Source of the DNA: Methanosarcinales archaeon
GTDB taxonomy: Archaea; Halobacteriota; Methanosarcinia; Methanosarcinales; Methanogasteraceae
DNA length: 8,273 nt
NCBI GenBank assembly: GCA_030609345.1
Contig: JAUWCK010000039.1
Location: forward strand, 1-8,273
Direction: 5' to 3'
Positions 1 to 5,560 of the stretch are shown one piece after another. The position numbers and the translations under genes are program-made. A model generated the notes under the pieces. It was given only the letters and a program-made list of their open reading frames with translations. It did not search any database and was not told the DNA's origin. How positions within the stretch are numbered: the stretch's first letter is position 1; each line of letters begins with the position of its first letter.

Positions 1-132
1 CGTTTGTGAGATAGAGATGCACAGCGGGAATGGAGTTGCTACTCCTTCTCCGTAATCCACCCAGTAGTCGTCGGGCCAGTAATTCGCTGGCCAGTAATTC
101 GCTGGCCAGTATCCTGGGGTTAGGAGCCCCAT
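1..132 (-). CDS. Small Y-W-P repeat virion-type protein (N-terminal part, runs off window)
   Basis: This reading frame starts with ATG at 132 and stays open for 44 codons to the window edge, so the protein is incomplete. It opens with MGLLTPGY and then carries WPANY, WPANY, WPDDY and WVDY units, a tandem aromatic repeat encoded by a 15-bp DNA repeat. The start lies one base past the TAA of the preceding gene (junction TAAGATG), and an AAGGA lies about 11 bases upstream. From memory, short proteins with repeated YWP motifs occur next to fibre and tail genes in many tailed-phage genomes, but their function is unknown to me. Synteny and motif support a real gene. The role as a small virion component is inference. 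Confidence 0.72.
   Translation of the reverse strand, partial: MGLLTPGYWPANYWPANYWPDDYWVDYGEGVATPFPLCISISQT
74..111. repeat. 15-bp tandem repeat, about 2.5 copies, inside the YWP gene
   Basis: The unit GGCCAGTAATTCGCT (plus strand) occurs at 74-88 and 89-103, followed by a partial copy GGCCAGTA at 104-111. The unit length is a multiple of three, so gain or loss of copies adds or removes a WPANY block without a frameshift. It explains the repeated peptide in the minus-strand gene. Confidence 0.9.
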
Positions 133-133
133 C

Positions 134-1462
134 TTATGTGCCGTCCTTCGTGACTGCTGTCCTGTTGCCGTTTGCGTCTACGGTTGCTGTTATCCTTGCC
201 TTGGAGTCCGCATCATCTCGGCAGATTATTGTGTCTGTTCCTCCGCCTGTGACCTTGCCCGCGGATGCTGCGAGAACGATTCTTTGGATCTGCCTGCTTG
301 TAAGAGACCCTTCTATGATGTCGTCATGTACTGCGTCCACACCAACACTTGACAGAGTATATCCAGTCTTGCTTCCTGCTGCTACTGCTACGCCGTCTGT
401 TCCGGTGTCTGCAAGGATCGATGCGAGGGATGATCCAGCTTCTTCCATTTCGGTGCGTATCTCTTCTACTGTTGGTGCTGAACCGCCTGCTCCAGTTAGC
501 CATGCTGCATCTCCACGGTCTCTGATGGCTTCGATTCCATCTGTCTGGTTCGAGAAGTCCCCTGCACCAGATCCACCATCTGCATTTATGGCGGTCAGTT
601 CCGTTGAATTATCGGTTGCAATTGCTGCATCAGACCGAGCCAGAAGTTGAGTATACTTCAGGATCTTCGCGGGAATATCCGTTGTGGTGTCTGCAAGGAT
701 CGATGCGAGGGATGATCCAGCTTCTTCCATTTCGGTGCGTATCTCTTCTACTGTTGGTGCTGAACCGCCTGCTCCAGTTAGCCATGCTGCATCTCCACGG
801 TCTCTTATGGCTTCCATGGAATCAGTCTCACGATCATAAGTTCCAGCCACTTTCTGTTTCATGGTCAGGAGATCCGCGATTATAGCATCCTTGTCTGCTG
901 TGGCTTCCGCCCTGGTTGGCGGATCGTATGATGCAAGGGTTCCTGCTGCATCTGGCTCAACGGTATTTGCGCCATCCGTACCCCGCACATCGGTGTTCGT
1001 TGTGCAGGTGTCGGTTAGCACGACTCCCTGAACCTTGTTGGTTGCAGGATCGTACCCTGTGTCTGCGAAGTCCTTGAGGTCAAGCAGGCTCTGTGCGCTG
1101 TTGCTTAGTTGAATTGCATCGACTTCGAGTTTGTCGGTTCCTAACACAGCAGAATCATACACGTTTGCAGGAACGATCATGAACTCTCGCCAGGTAGGCA
1201 ATGCGCCAGATTCATGGATATCAACTCGCAGTCTCCCGAGCGTGCCTGTGTCGGTTGTGTCGAGTGGTACTGAGTATTTACCATACTCCATGTGTGTGGC
1301 TCCGGCTGCGTTAGCAGACTGTGCGAACGATCCGCCGTTCTTACTGAGTCTAATGTCCGCCTGCGAGATCGTGAGGGCGGTTTCCTGGGTATTGCCGTCT
1401 GTAGAGTCCAGCATCGGACCCATCACGACCGTCACGGCTGTTGATTGTTTTAGGATGTCCAT
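134..1462 (-). CDS. Fibre-like virion protein with internal duplication (442 aa)
   Basis: No enzyme motif is seen. Residues 1-105 form a beta-rich N-terminal domain (MDILKQSTAVTVV..., SQADIRLSKNGG, LPTWREFMIVPANVYD). Around residue 135 comes a stretch including YDPATNKVQGVVL and DVRGTDGANT. Residues 217-259 and 311-353 are two nearly identical copies of a 43-residue block (EAIRDRGDAAWLTGAGG... to SSLASILADT). The last 90 residues include EGSLTSRQIQRIVLAASAGK and ATVDANGNRTAV. From memory, the N- and C-terminal motifs recur together in hypothetical structural proteins of uncultured tailed phages, where the C-terminal piece seems to be a portable module. The start ATG at 1462 follows the previous stop as TAAAAATG, with GAGGG about 8 bases upstream. 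A fibre or adhesin role is likely but inferred. Confidence 0.8.
   Translation of the reverse strand: MDILKQSTAVTVVMGPMLDSTDGNTQETALTISQADIRLSKNGGSFAQSANAAGATHMEYGKYSVPLDTTDTGTLGRLRVDIHESGALPTWREFMIVPANVYDSAVLGTDKLEVDAIQLSNSAQSLLDLKDFADTGYDPATNKVQGVVLTDTCTTNTDVRGTDGANTVEPDAAGTLASYDPPTRAEATADKDAIIADLLTMKQKVAGTYDRETDSMEAIRDRGDAAWLTGAGGSAPTVEEIRTEMEEAGSSLASILADTTTDIPAKILKYTQLLARSDAAIATDNSTELTAINADGGSGAGDFSNQTDGIEAIRDRGDAAWLTGAGGSAPTVEEIRTEMEEAGSSLASILADTGTDGVAVAAGSKTGYTLSSVGVDAVHDDIIEGSLTSRQIQRIVLAASAGKVTGGGTDTIICRDDADSKARITATVDANGNRTAVTKDGT
404..532. repeat. Direct repeat copy 1 (partner at 686-814)
   Basis: This 129-bp block matches 686-814 with an offset of 282 bp. By eye, 404-523 and 686-805 are identical over 120 bp. 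There is one mismatch at 524/806, then eight more matching bases. It encodes residues 311-353 of the fibre-like protein. Confidence 0.92.
686..814. repeat. Direct repeat copy 2 (partner at 404-532)
   Basis: This is the second copy of the 129-bp block and encodes residues 217-259 of the same protein. The offset of 282 bp equals 94 codons, so the frame is kept. Near identity at synonymous sites points to recent duplication or ongoing gene conversion. Confidence 0.92.
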
Positions 1463-1464
1463 TT

Positions 1465-2214
1465 TTACGCCCTCATTTGATTATAGTAATTCATTGCGAC
1501 CGGGATGGATAAACCTCCTGCCGCTGCGTACTCTATTCTTGCTGGTGTAAAGTCCGGCTCGAACATCCCCCACGGATCCATGTCGAGCCATGCCATTGCT
1601 GCTGCGGATAGTGGACGGCTGTACCAATGTACCACTTTAACGCCCCCATCAAGGCATCCGGTTCCCGGATTGTTACGATGATCGAAAAGAATGATGTCTC
1701 CGTTTGCAGTGTCTGCAGTTGTGACGAACGATCCATCGTCTATGCCATTTAGGTAGAAGTGGAACGATGTGCCTTCCTGCGTTAGTCCGCATGAATATTC
1801 TTTTCCAACTTCTATTGCAGTGTCCGCTGTATGATTTGCCCCATCTACATAGGATCGTAACTTATAGGTTGGTGTAGCTTTGTCATTGATAAAAAGAAGT
1901 GCGCGCCCAACCGAGCCTGTTCCGGTTTTCATACTAAATAGCATTGAATCAGCAGCTTGTGCATTCGGATTTCGGACGTCCTGAACGAAGTTCGAGAAGA
2001 TTGTCCAATCGGCATCTTGGTCTATAAAATTTGGAATCGTAATATTTTCATTGTCTCCCGCAAGGTTTAACCCATCTCTTCCCCATGCGATGTTCGTCCC
2101 GGTTCCATGGTTCTGGTTGCCTGTTGCGTCGTACAAGATCGACCCACCTTGTTCATTTAGGAGGAGGGTCATCTCAAGTCCTTGCGACAATGGGTGATAT
2201 GGTTTAAGTTTCAT
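1465..2214 (-). CDS. LamG/concanavalin-like beta-sandwich virion protein (249 aa)
   Basis: The protein opens MKLKPYHPLSQGLEMTLLLNE, followed by DATGNQNHGTGTN. This is the usual start of the LamG/concanavalin-like (jelly-roll) lectin fold, where a 'N.GGS..YD.SGN.NHG' stretch precedes the sandwich. Later segments also fit: ITIPNFIDQDADWTIFSNF, FHFYLNGIDDGSF, and near the C-terminus VVHWYSRPLSAAAMAWLDMDPW. The last of these resembles the 'R.LS..E...L..dP...F' ending of such domains in phages. I chose ATG 2214 because it overlaps the stop of the glycoside hydrolase gene as ATGA; an upstream in-frame extension to 2319 would only read the end of that gene in another frame. The domain family often binds glycans, so a receptor- or glycan-binding virion part beside the hydrolase is likely (inference). 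Confidence 0.82.
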   Translation of the reverse strand: MKLKPYHPLSQGLEMTLLLNEQGGSILYDATGNQNHGTGTNIAWGRDGLNLAGDNENITIPNFIDQDADWTIFSNFVQDVRNPNAQAADSMLFSMKTGTGSVGRALLFINDKATPTYKLRSYVDGANHTADTAIEVGKEYSCGLTQEGTSFHFYLNGIDDGSFVTTADTANGDIILFDHRNNPGTGCLDGGVKVVHWYSRPLSAAAMAWLDMDPWGMFEPDFTPARIEYAAAGGLSIPVAMNYYNQMRA

Positions 2215-3626
2215 CTGAATCTGCCCCCGATTTGGTTGTATGGTGGTTTCTGGTGTAGGATACCACGACGGCGGGTGTAGGGCGATGCACCCTGTAACTT
2301 TAGCAGCCCGTCTGTCCACGTTGCAGGCACGGTGAATGTGGGATTGTCGTCAACATCATGCGTTCCCGCCGATTGAGTTGTGCCATTAATCGTATTAATC
2401 CATGTACCCGTGATCGACTGGTTTGTAGTAATCGCATTGAGGTCTATCTGGGATGTTTTTGGACTTGCATACGAAAAGAAAACCATAATCGTGTCTCCAC
2501 TGCTTGATTTAGCTGCAACCATCTTTTGCTTGAAATTTTCTTCAGATGGACTGTTGGCAGACATTATGATGGTATTGTCTGGGATCAGTTTCCACCATTC
2601 GATCGCAGCCATATTGTCTCGTACGAGTGTGAATTGTTTTCTCTCTGCAACTGCCAGACGGGTTTCCCATCCAGACGACAGATCCCACATAAATTCGTTC
2701 ATAAACATGCATCCCCTCCCGCCTGAAAGATAATGCACATATTGATGTAGCCGTGCGCTGCTTTGTTGGTCTTCGGTCATCGACCAAAAACCGTATCCTT
2801 CTGTTTCGATAATAGGGCGAGGATTTGCAAGTTCATAAGCAGGCTTGATGGTGTAATGTCGTCCGGCATAGCAGCCGTCGATCCTGCACCACTTTTCATT
2901 AATATCCCAGAAATCGGATGCAGATGTTTGTATTGTTGCGTGGTACGACATCAGCACCTGATTCCATAGTGCACTTGCCTCATTGTATGTCGGGCATGTT
3001 GTGCACCCCGTCACTCCTTTAAGGATGCCTTCAGCTTGTGCACGATATATTGCTGTCGTCCCCTCAACTGCGGGATCAAGACCATCTCCACCGAGCATCC
3101 ATAGTATGTGCCCGTCATCTTTGTATCGATTGCCAAGAAACTCTCCATACGATCTTGCATCGGCGGCGGTGATCGGAGTAAATCCTTGACCACCATTAAC
3201 CCATTGAACGGACCACTGTGGCATCATGATTAGGTACATGCCCCTAGCCCCAATTTCCCTGACGATATAATCAAGATGATCCCAATAGTCGTTAGGTGCG
3301 TCAGGAGTGCCGCCAGCTACAACCTTCGGATCGGTGAAATCCGGGACGGTTCCGCCGTTGAATGCCTGATGACTATACAGATTTGTTGGGTTCTCTACTA
3401 CCGGGGGGGATTCAGTTGCAGCCATGACATTTGCAAATTGAATTACGGTTGTGCATCCCTTTTCTGGGTCTGTTGTCCCATCAAGTCCATCAAGAAGCGT
3501 ATCTACGTTAGCCCTGGTACTCCGTTGTGGTAGATACCATAATTGCTCGCTTATATATAGAAATGGAACGCCATCTTTGGTCAGATGGTGCCCATCAGCA
3601 GAAACAGATAGGTCTGTCCCAGTCAT
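2211..3626 (-). CDS. DUF4038/GH140-like glycoside hydrolase (471 aa)
   Basis: The order of motifs fits the DUF4038 (apiosidase-like, GH140) family. They are 'DGVPFLYISEQLW' near residues 18-30, 'YWDHLDYIVREIGARGMYLIMMPQW' at about 114-138 (a TIM-barrel strand-helix pair), 'ILWMLGGDGLD' at 174-184, 'PIIETEGYGFW' at 271-281 and 'GGRGCMFMNEFMW' at 302-314. Residues from about 335 form a beta domain like the putative collagen-binding C-terminal domain seen in this family (SGDTIMVFFSYASPK, NPTFTVPATWTDGLLKL). By family analogy the catalytic acids would be D181 and E274 or E276. There is no signal peptide, unlike many cellular members, which suits a virion spike or an enzyme released by lysis. It starts 4 bases after the previous stop and ends in an ATGA overlap with the LamG gene. 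The fold call is good; substrate and role in infection are unknown. Confidence 0.85.
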   Translation of the reverse strand: MTGTDLSVSADGHHLTKDGVPFLYISEQLWYLPQRSTRANVDTLLDGLDGTTDPEKGCTTVIQFANVMAATESPPVVENPTNLYSHQAFNGGTVPDFTDPKVVAGGTPDAPNDYWDHLDYIVREIGARGMYLIMMPQWSVQWVNGGQGFTPITAADARSYGEFLGNRYKDDGHILWMLGGDGLDPAVEGTTAIYRAQAEGILKGVTGCTTCPTYNEASALWNQVLMSYHATIQTSASDFWDINEKWCRIDGCYAGRHYTIKPAYELANPRPIIETEGYGFWSMTEDQQSSARLHQYVHYLSGGRGCMFMNEFMWDLSSGWETRLAVAERKQFTLVRDNMAAIEWWKLIPDNTIIMSANSPSEENFKQKMVAAKSSSGDTIMVFFSYASPKTSQIDLNAITTNQSITGTWINTINGTTQSAGTHDVDDNPTFTVPATWTDGLLKLQGASPYTRRRGILHQKPPYNQIGGRFR

Positions 3627-3630
3627 AAGA

Positions 3631-4074
3631 TTACACCGATTGCTCCGAGTACATCCGGAATTTTAATGTGCTACCTGCAGCAAGAGTCACTCCCGTCCCG
3701 TTTTCGATAAGGATCTTCCCTTGGTCTGGTGTGGTGAGCAGGCCTCTTGCAAGGACTCGCTGCACGCCATTGAACGCCCGCAATGGTATGATCATGTCAG
3801 GCTGTGGTGCTGGATCTACAGTATCGCTGCCGTCGGCAAAGTTCGTGCCGTCTGTGCGCCCCAACATCCATAGGTTGATGCAAGGATTCGTCTGCCCGCT
3901 CAAATCCATACTTCCGATAACAAACTCAATATCAAGATACAGCTTGCGGTCTGATCCGGATGCTGCGAAGTCGATCGCTGCACCGAGCTTGTTTGCGTTG
4001 GCGATAACGCCTGTTAGTTCTGTTGATAAGTACGTTACTCCTAAATTATATGGGGTCCATCTTATTTGTGTCAT
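3631..4074 (-). CDS. Small conserved virion structural protein (147 aa)
   Basis: The protein has no signal peptide or membrane segment and is predicted beta-rich. Notable stretches are IRWTPYNLGVTYLSTEL at the start, KLYLDIEFVIGSMDL near 45-59, and a C-terminal half with IIPLRAFNGVQRVLARGLL, KILIENGTGVTLAAGSTLKF and a final RMYSEQSV. From memory, the last pattern (R-x-LLTTPD, then IENGTG...L..GSTLK) recurs in hypothetical proteins of uncultured tailed phages, next to fibre genes. A strong AAGGAG lies 6 bases before ATG 4074. It begins the surface/fibre block and ends four bases before the hydrolase gene. A virion component is likely; its exact place is unknown. Confidence 0.72.
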   Translation of the reverse strand: MTQIRWTPYNLGVTYLSTELTGVIANANKLGAAIDFAASGSDRKLYLDIEFVIGSMDLSGQTNPCINLWMLGRTDGTNFADGSDTVDPAPQPDMIIPLRAFNGVQRVLARGLLTTPDQGKILIENGTGVTLAAGSTLKFRMYSEQSV

Positions 4075-4086
4075 CTTAGCTCCTTT

Positions 4087-4371
4087 TTATGTCAGTTTAT
4101 CTAATAAGGTATGATTGATTTCTGCGAGTGTCGTCCGGGTCTCTGCCCCATCCTTCCGGATGTTCTGGATGCCTTCGGATAAGACTGCCATTTCGATTCG
4201 CATTTCGGTCATCATTGCCGTCGCCGCAACTCCTTCTGCTTTCTGCTGATCCATTCGGCTCGTGCCACACCGCACCACACCAACGAGGATGATGGAGTAT
4301 GCTGCGAAGGCTATTAGCGTGTAAATGCTCATTTTGTCGTCGCAGGTTGGTATGATGCTTAGAAGGTCCAT
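4087..4371 (-). CDS. Single-helix membrane protein with coiled-coil tail (94 aa)
   Basis: Residues 14-35 (MSIYTLIAFAAYSIILVGVV) form one membrane helix. The rest, from about 40 to 94, is a charged amphipathic helix (EMRIEMAVLSEGIQNIRKD, ETRTTLAEINHTLLDKLT) that likely forms a coiled coil. Cysteines sit on both sides of the helix (C10 and C35). The start follows the previous stop as TAACATG with only a weak GGGCG upstream, suggesting coupled translation; ATG 4332 (residue 14) is an alternative start but lacks a ribosome site. One-helix proteins with coiled-coil tails near a two-helix protein occur in phage lysis cassettes as holin partners or spanin-like proteins, but nothing here proves that role. 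Confidence 0.72.
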   Translation of the reverse strand: MDLLSIIPTCDDKMSIYTLIAFAAYSIILVGVVRCGTSRMDQQKAEGVAATAMMTEMRIEMAVLSEGIQNIRKDGAETRTTLAEINHTLLDKLT

Positions 4372-4372
4372 G

Positions 4373-4516
4373 TTATCGCCCGTCGTCTATGAAGTTGGTC
4401 AGCAGATCGTCACATAGGTCTATGATGCCTTCGAACTTTTGCTGGCTTGGGTCGTGGATGCTGGACTCGGCTTGCAGTTGTGTTGCGATACTCCGGATGT
4501 CTTTGATCTGGTTCAT
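4373..4516 (-). CDS. 47-residue helical protein, unrecognised
   Basis: This short gene starts MNQIKDIRSIATQLQAES and ends LLTNFIDDGR. It is helical and acidic at the end, with one cysteine, no signal peptide and no membrane segment. Its ATG at 4516 overlaps the stop of the gene before it as ATGA. AAGGGTGG lies just upstream, and its TAA is one base before the next ATG (TAACATG). Tight coupling at both ends, and the fact that it fills what would otherwise be a 140-base hole in a gapless array, make it very likely real. I do not recognise a family. Confidence 0.7.
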   Translation of the reverse strand: MNQIKDIRSIATQLQAESSIHDPSQQKFEGIIDLCDDLLTNFIDDGR

Positions 4517-4992
4517 GAGCCACCCTTTGGGACTATTGTTACGACATACGTGTACGTCCCAGGCACCAGGTCATAGTCGGTTAGGATCCTACGTCTGATT
4601 ATCGTGGTTCCATTGTTTGTATCCTGTCCCCAGATTGTGAAGTCCGGGATCCCATCAAAGTTCGTGTCCACTGCCGGGATCAGTTCATCGGTATAATCTG
4701 ATATGTGGTAGTAGTAGGTGATCCCTTCCGAGTCTTCCAATGGTGCGCCTTCAAATAGTTCTTCCGTGTGGATCTCTGCCGGGATTCCTGAGCTTCGTTG
4801 GGATGTTAGGTTGATGTAATCTGTTAGAACCGTTCCTCCGTGGATCGGAGATAGGTTGTAGTTCGTCTCATACGTGATCCATGGATCGATCTCGATGTCT
4901 CGTGTGGTCGTCAGGAAACTTACTATCAATGCTCCTGCGGCTATGCTCACCAGCATCATCAGGATCAGCAGCAGTTTGGTTATTCGGTTCAT
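4513..4992 (-). CDS. Membrane-anchored beta-rich protein with calcium-loop-like motif (159 aa)
   Basis: Residues 1-30 are a signal anchor or signal peptide (MNRITK, then a hydrophobic LLLILMMLVSIAAGALIVSF). The rest is hydrophilic and beta-rich, so it is probably outside the cytoplasmic membrane. Residues 109-117 read DTNFDGIPD, which matches the D-x-N-x-D-G-x-x-D calcium loop of thrombospondin type 3 and related repeats. The protein ends with VPGTYTYVVTIVPKGGS, like the last strands of an Ig/PKD-type sandwich. Two N-x-T sequons (NLT 61, NGT 127) are visible. I chose ATG 4992 because AAGGTGG lies 4 bases upstream, the signal segment then starts the protein, and the ATG overlaps the previous stop as ATGA. 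An in-frame extension to 5091 is less likely. Function is unknown; surface display or interaction with the host envelope is inference. Confidence 0.75.
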   Translation of the reverse strand: MNRITKLLLILMMLVSIAAGALIVSFLTTTRDIEIDPWITYETNYNLSPIHGGTVLTDYINLTSQRSSGIPAEIHTEELFEGAPLEDSEGITYYYHISDYTDELIPAVDTNFDGIPDFTIWGQDTNNGTTIIRRRILTDYDLVPGTYTYVVTIVPKGGS

Positions 4993-5162
4993 GCGTCCAC
5001 CTTCTTTGATTTCCCAAAGTAGAATGCGAGCACCATACCGAATCCCATTGCGAAGAACTCTGGGATCTGTCCGGTCTGGTAGGTGATCCATCCGGCATAC
5101 CCGGTTCCGGCAACCGTGACGATCACGGCGATTGCCTCATCTGCGATGTCTTGTAGGTCCAT
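4989..5162 (-). CDS. Two-helix holin-like membrane protein (57 aa)
   Basis: The protein starts MDLQDIADEAIAVIVTVAG. It has two hydrophobic helices at about 11-27 and 34-50, joined by the short loop TYQTGQIPEFF, then GMVLAFYFGKSKK. Size, two helices and a lysine-rich end match small phage holins, and the 'IPEFF...FYFG' pattern resembles small phage membrane proteins known to me from memory. ATG 5162 lies two bases after the previous stop (TGAAAATG), with AAGGAA about 12 bases upstream. In-frame starts at 5186 or 5315 would read the previous gene out of frame and are rejected. It ends in an ATGA overlap with the next gene. Holin function is plausible, not shown. Confidence 0.72.
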   Translation of the reverse strand: MDLQDIADEAIAVIVTVAGTGYAGWITYQTGQIPEFFAMGFGMVLAFYFGKSKKVDA

Positions 5163-5164
5163 TT

Positions 5165-5302
5165 TCAGTTCACTTTCCTTACCCATGTTTTGGTCGCTGC
5201 TGCTGCTGCTGCCGTCGCTGCTGCTGCAACATAATACGTGGTAGCCGATGCCGTGCCAATCAAGCACAGCAACACGGCGGCGATTATTAGTGTTCGTTTC
5301 AT
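5165..5302 (-). CDS. 45-residue secreted peptide with alanine-rich core
   Basis: This small gene reads MKRTLIIAAVLLCLIGTASA, a textbook signal peptide with K/R start, hydrophobic core and an A-S-A cleavage end. It is followed by a mature piece of about 25 residues: TTYYV, an alanine/threonine run, then KTWVRKVN. A cysteine in the hydrophobic core (LLCLIG) gives a weak lipobox look. Its ATG overlaps the previous stop as ATGA, and its TGA is two bases before the next ATG, so it fits exactly between neighbours. The ATTYYVA start recalls the mature N-terminus of secreted parallel beta-helix proteins, so it could be the stub of one, but that is speculation. The alanines come from a GCA triplet run. 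I find no family match from memory. Confidence 0.65.
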   Translation of the reverse strand: MKRTLIIAAVLLCLIGTASATTYYVAAAATAAAAAATKTWVRKVN

Positions 5303-5508
5303 ATATTATTCCCATCGTCAGTCTTCTTTCGCTGTTCCTGCTTTACATCTGCTCGCAACTGCACGATCTCTTTTCGCGCAGCATCGATCCCTTTGCCAAT
5401 CTTTTCCAGAATGGCGATCTGCTCTTTCGCCATGATATGCGGCACAAGATCAGGCGATCGCGCATGTAACTCAAATTTGGTTATAATTTTCTTTTCTTCA
5501 GCGTTCAT
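5299..5508 (-). CDS. Small charged coiled-coil protein (69 aa)
   Basis: The protein opens MNAEEKKIITKFELHARSPD. It has a strongly charged amphipathic helix from about residue 27 to 63 (KEQIAILEKIGKGIDAARKE, IVQLRADVKQEQRKK) that should form a coiled coil, and no membrane segment. AGGT lies 8 bases before ATG 5508. It is the first gene after the hairpin at 5533-5560, so it opens the chain of six small genes, and its TGA overlaps the next ATG. I recognise no family. It could be a cytoplasmic partner of the small membrane proteins downstream or a minor virion protein. Confidence 0.72.
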   Translation of the reverse strand: MNAEEKKIITKFELHARSPDLVPHIMAKEQIAILEKIGKGIDAARKEIVQLRADVKQEQRKKTDDGNNI

Positions 5509-5532
5509 AATTGTTACCTGATAATAATAAAA

Positions 5533-5560
5533 TGCGTGATGGGATTTCGCCCATCACGCA
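5533..5560 (-). terminator. Hairpin with T-rich tail, likely terminator of the head block
   Basis: An 11-bp perfect stem (5533-5543 with 5550-5560) closes a 6-base loop (5544-5549). On the minus strand the stem is followed by ATTTTATTATTAT, the form of an intrinsic terminator. The left arm on the transcript includes the TGA at 5556-5554 of the preceding gene. It probably lowers expression of the small-gene chain relative to the capsid and decoration genes; partial read-through is expected because no clear promoter follows. Confidence 0.7.

Noticed and set aside
30..650. 206-codon plus-strand open frame
   Set aside because: It is antisense to the fibre-like gene and runs through its repeats. 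The peptide is low-complexity (serine, alanine, proline), has no ribosome site, and the minus-strand frame carries the recognisable motifs.
404..814. Direct repeats considered as CRISPR or a mobile element
   Set aside because: Only two long copies, in frame inside one gene, with no short regular spacers, terminal inverted repeats or transposase.
2215..2319. In-frame upstream extension of the LamG gene overlapping the hydrolase end, and a possible frameshift fusion of the two
   Set aside because: The extension peptide is only the hydrolase 3' end read in another frame. The ATGA junction at 2214-2211 explains the boundary, and I see no clear slippery site.
2542..2787. 81-codon minus-strand frame inside the hydrolase gene
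   Set aside because: Out-of-frame shadow of the hydrolase with no ribosome site and no family-like motifs.
3668..4114. 148-codon plus-strand open frame
   Set aside because: Antisense to the 147-residue virion protein, which has a strong ribosome site and familiar motifs. This frame has neither.
5163..5315. Longer form of the two-helix protein starting at 5315 or 5186
   Set aside because: The extra sequence reads the secreted-peptide gene out of frame, giving a serine run from the GCA triplets. The start at 5162 just after that gene's stop fits better.
5509..5532. AT-rich stretch TTTTATTATTAT considered as a promoter or archaeal TATA box
   Set aside because: It is better explained as the T-tail of the adjacent hairpin, and no matching -35 or BRE element is evident.
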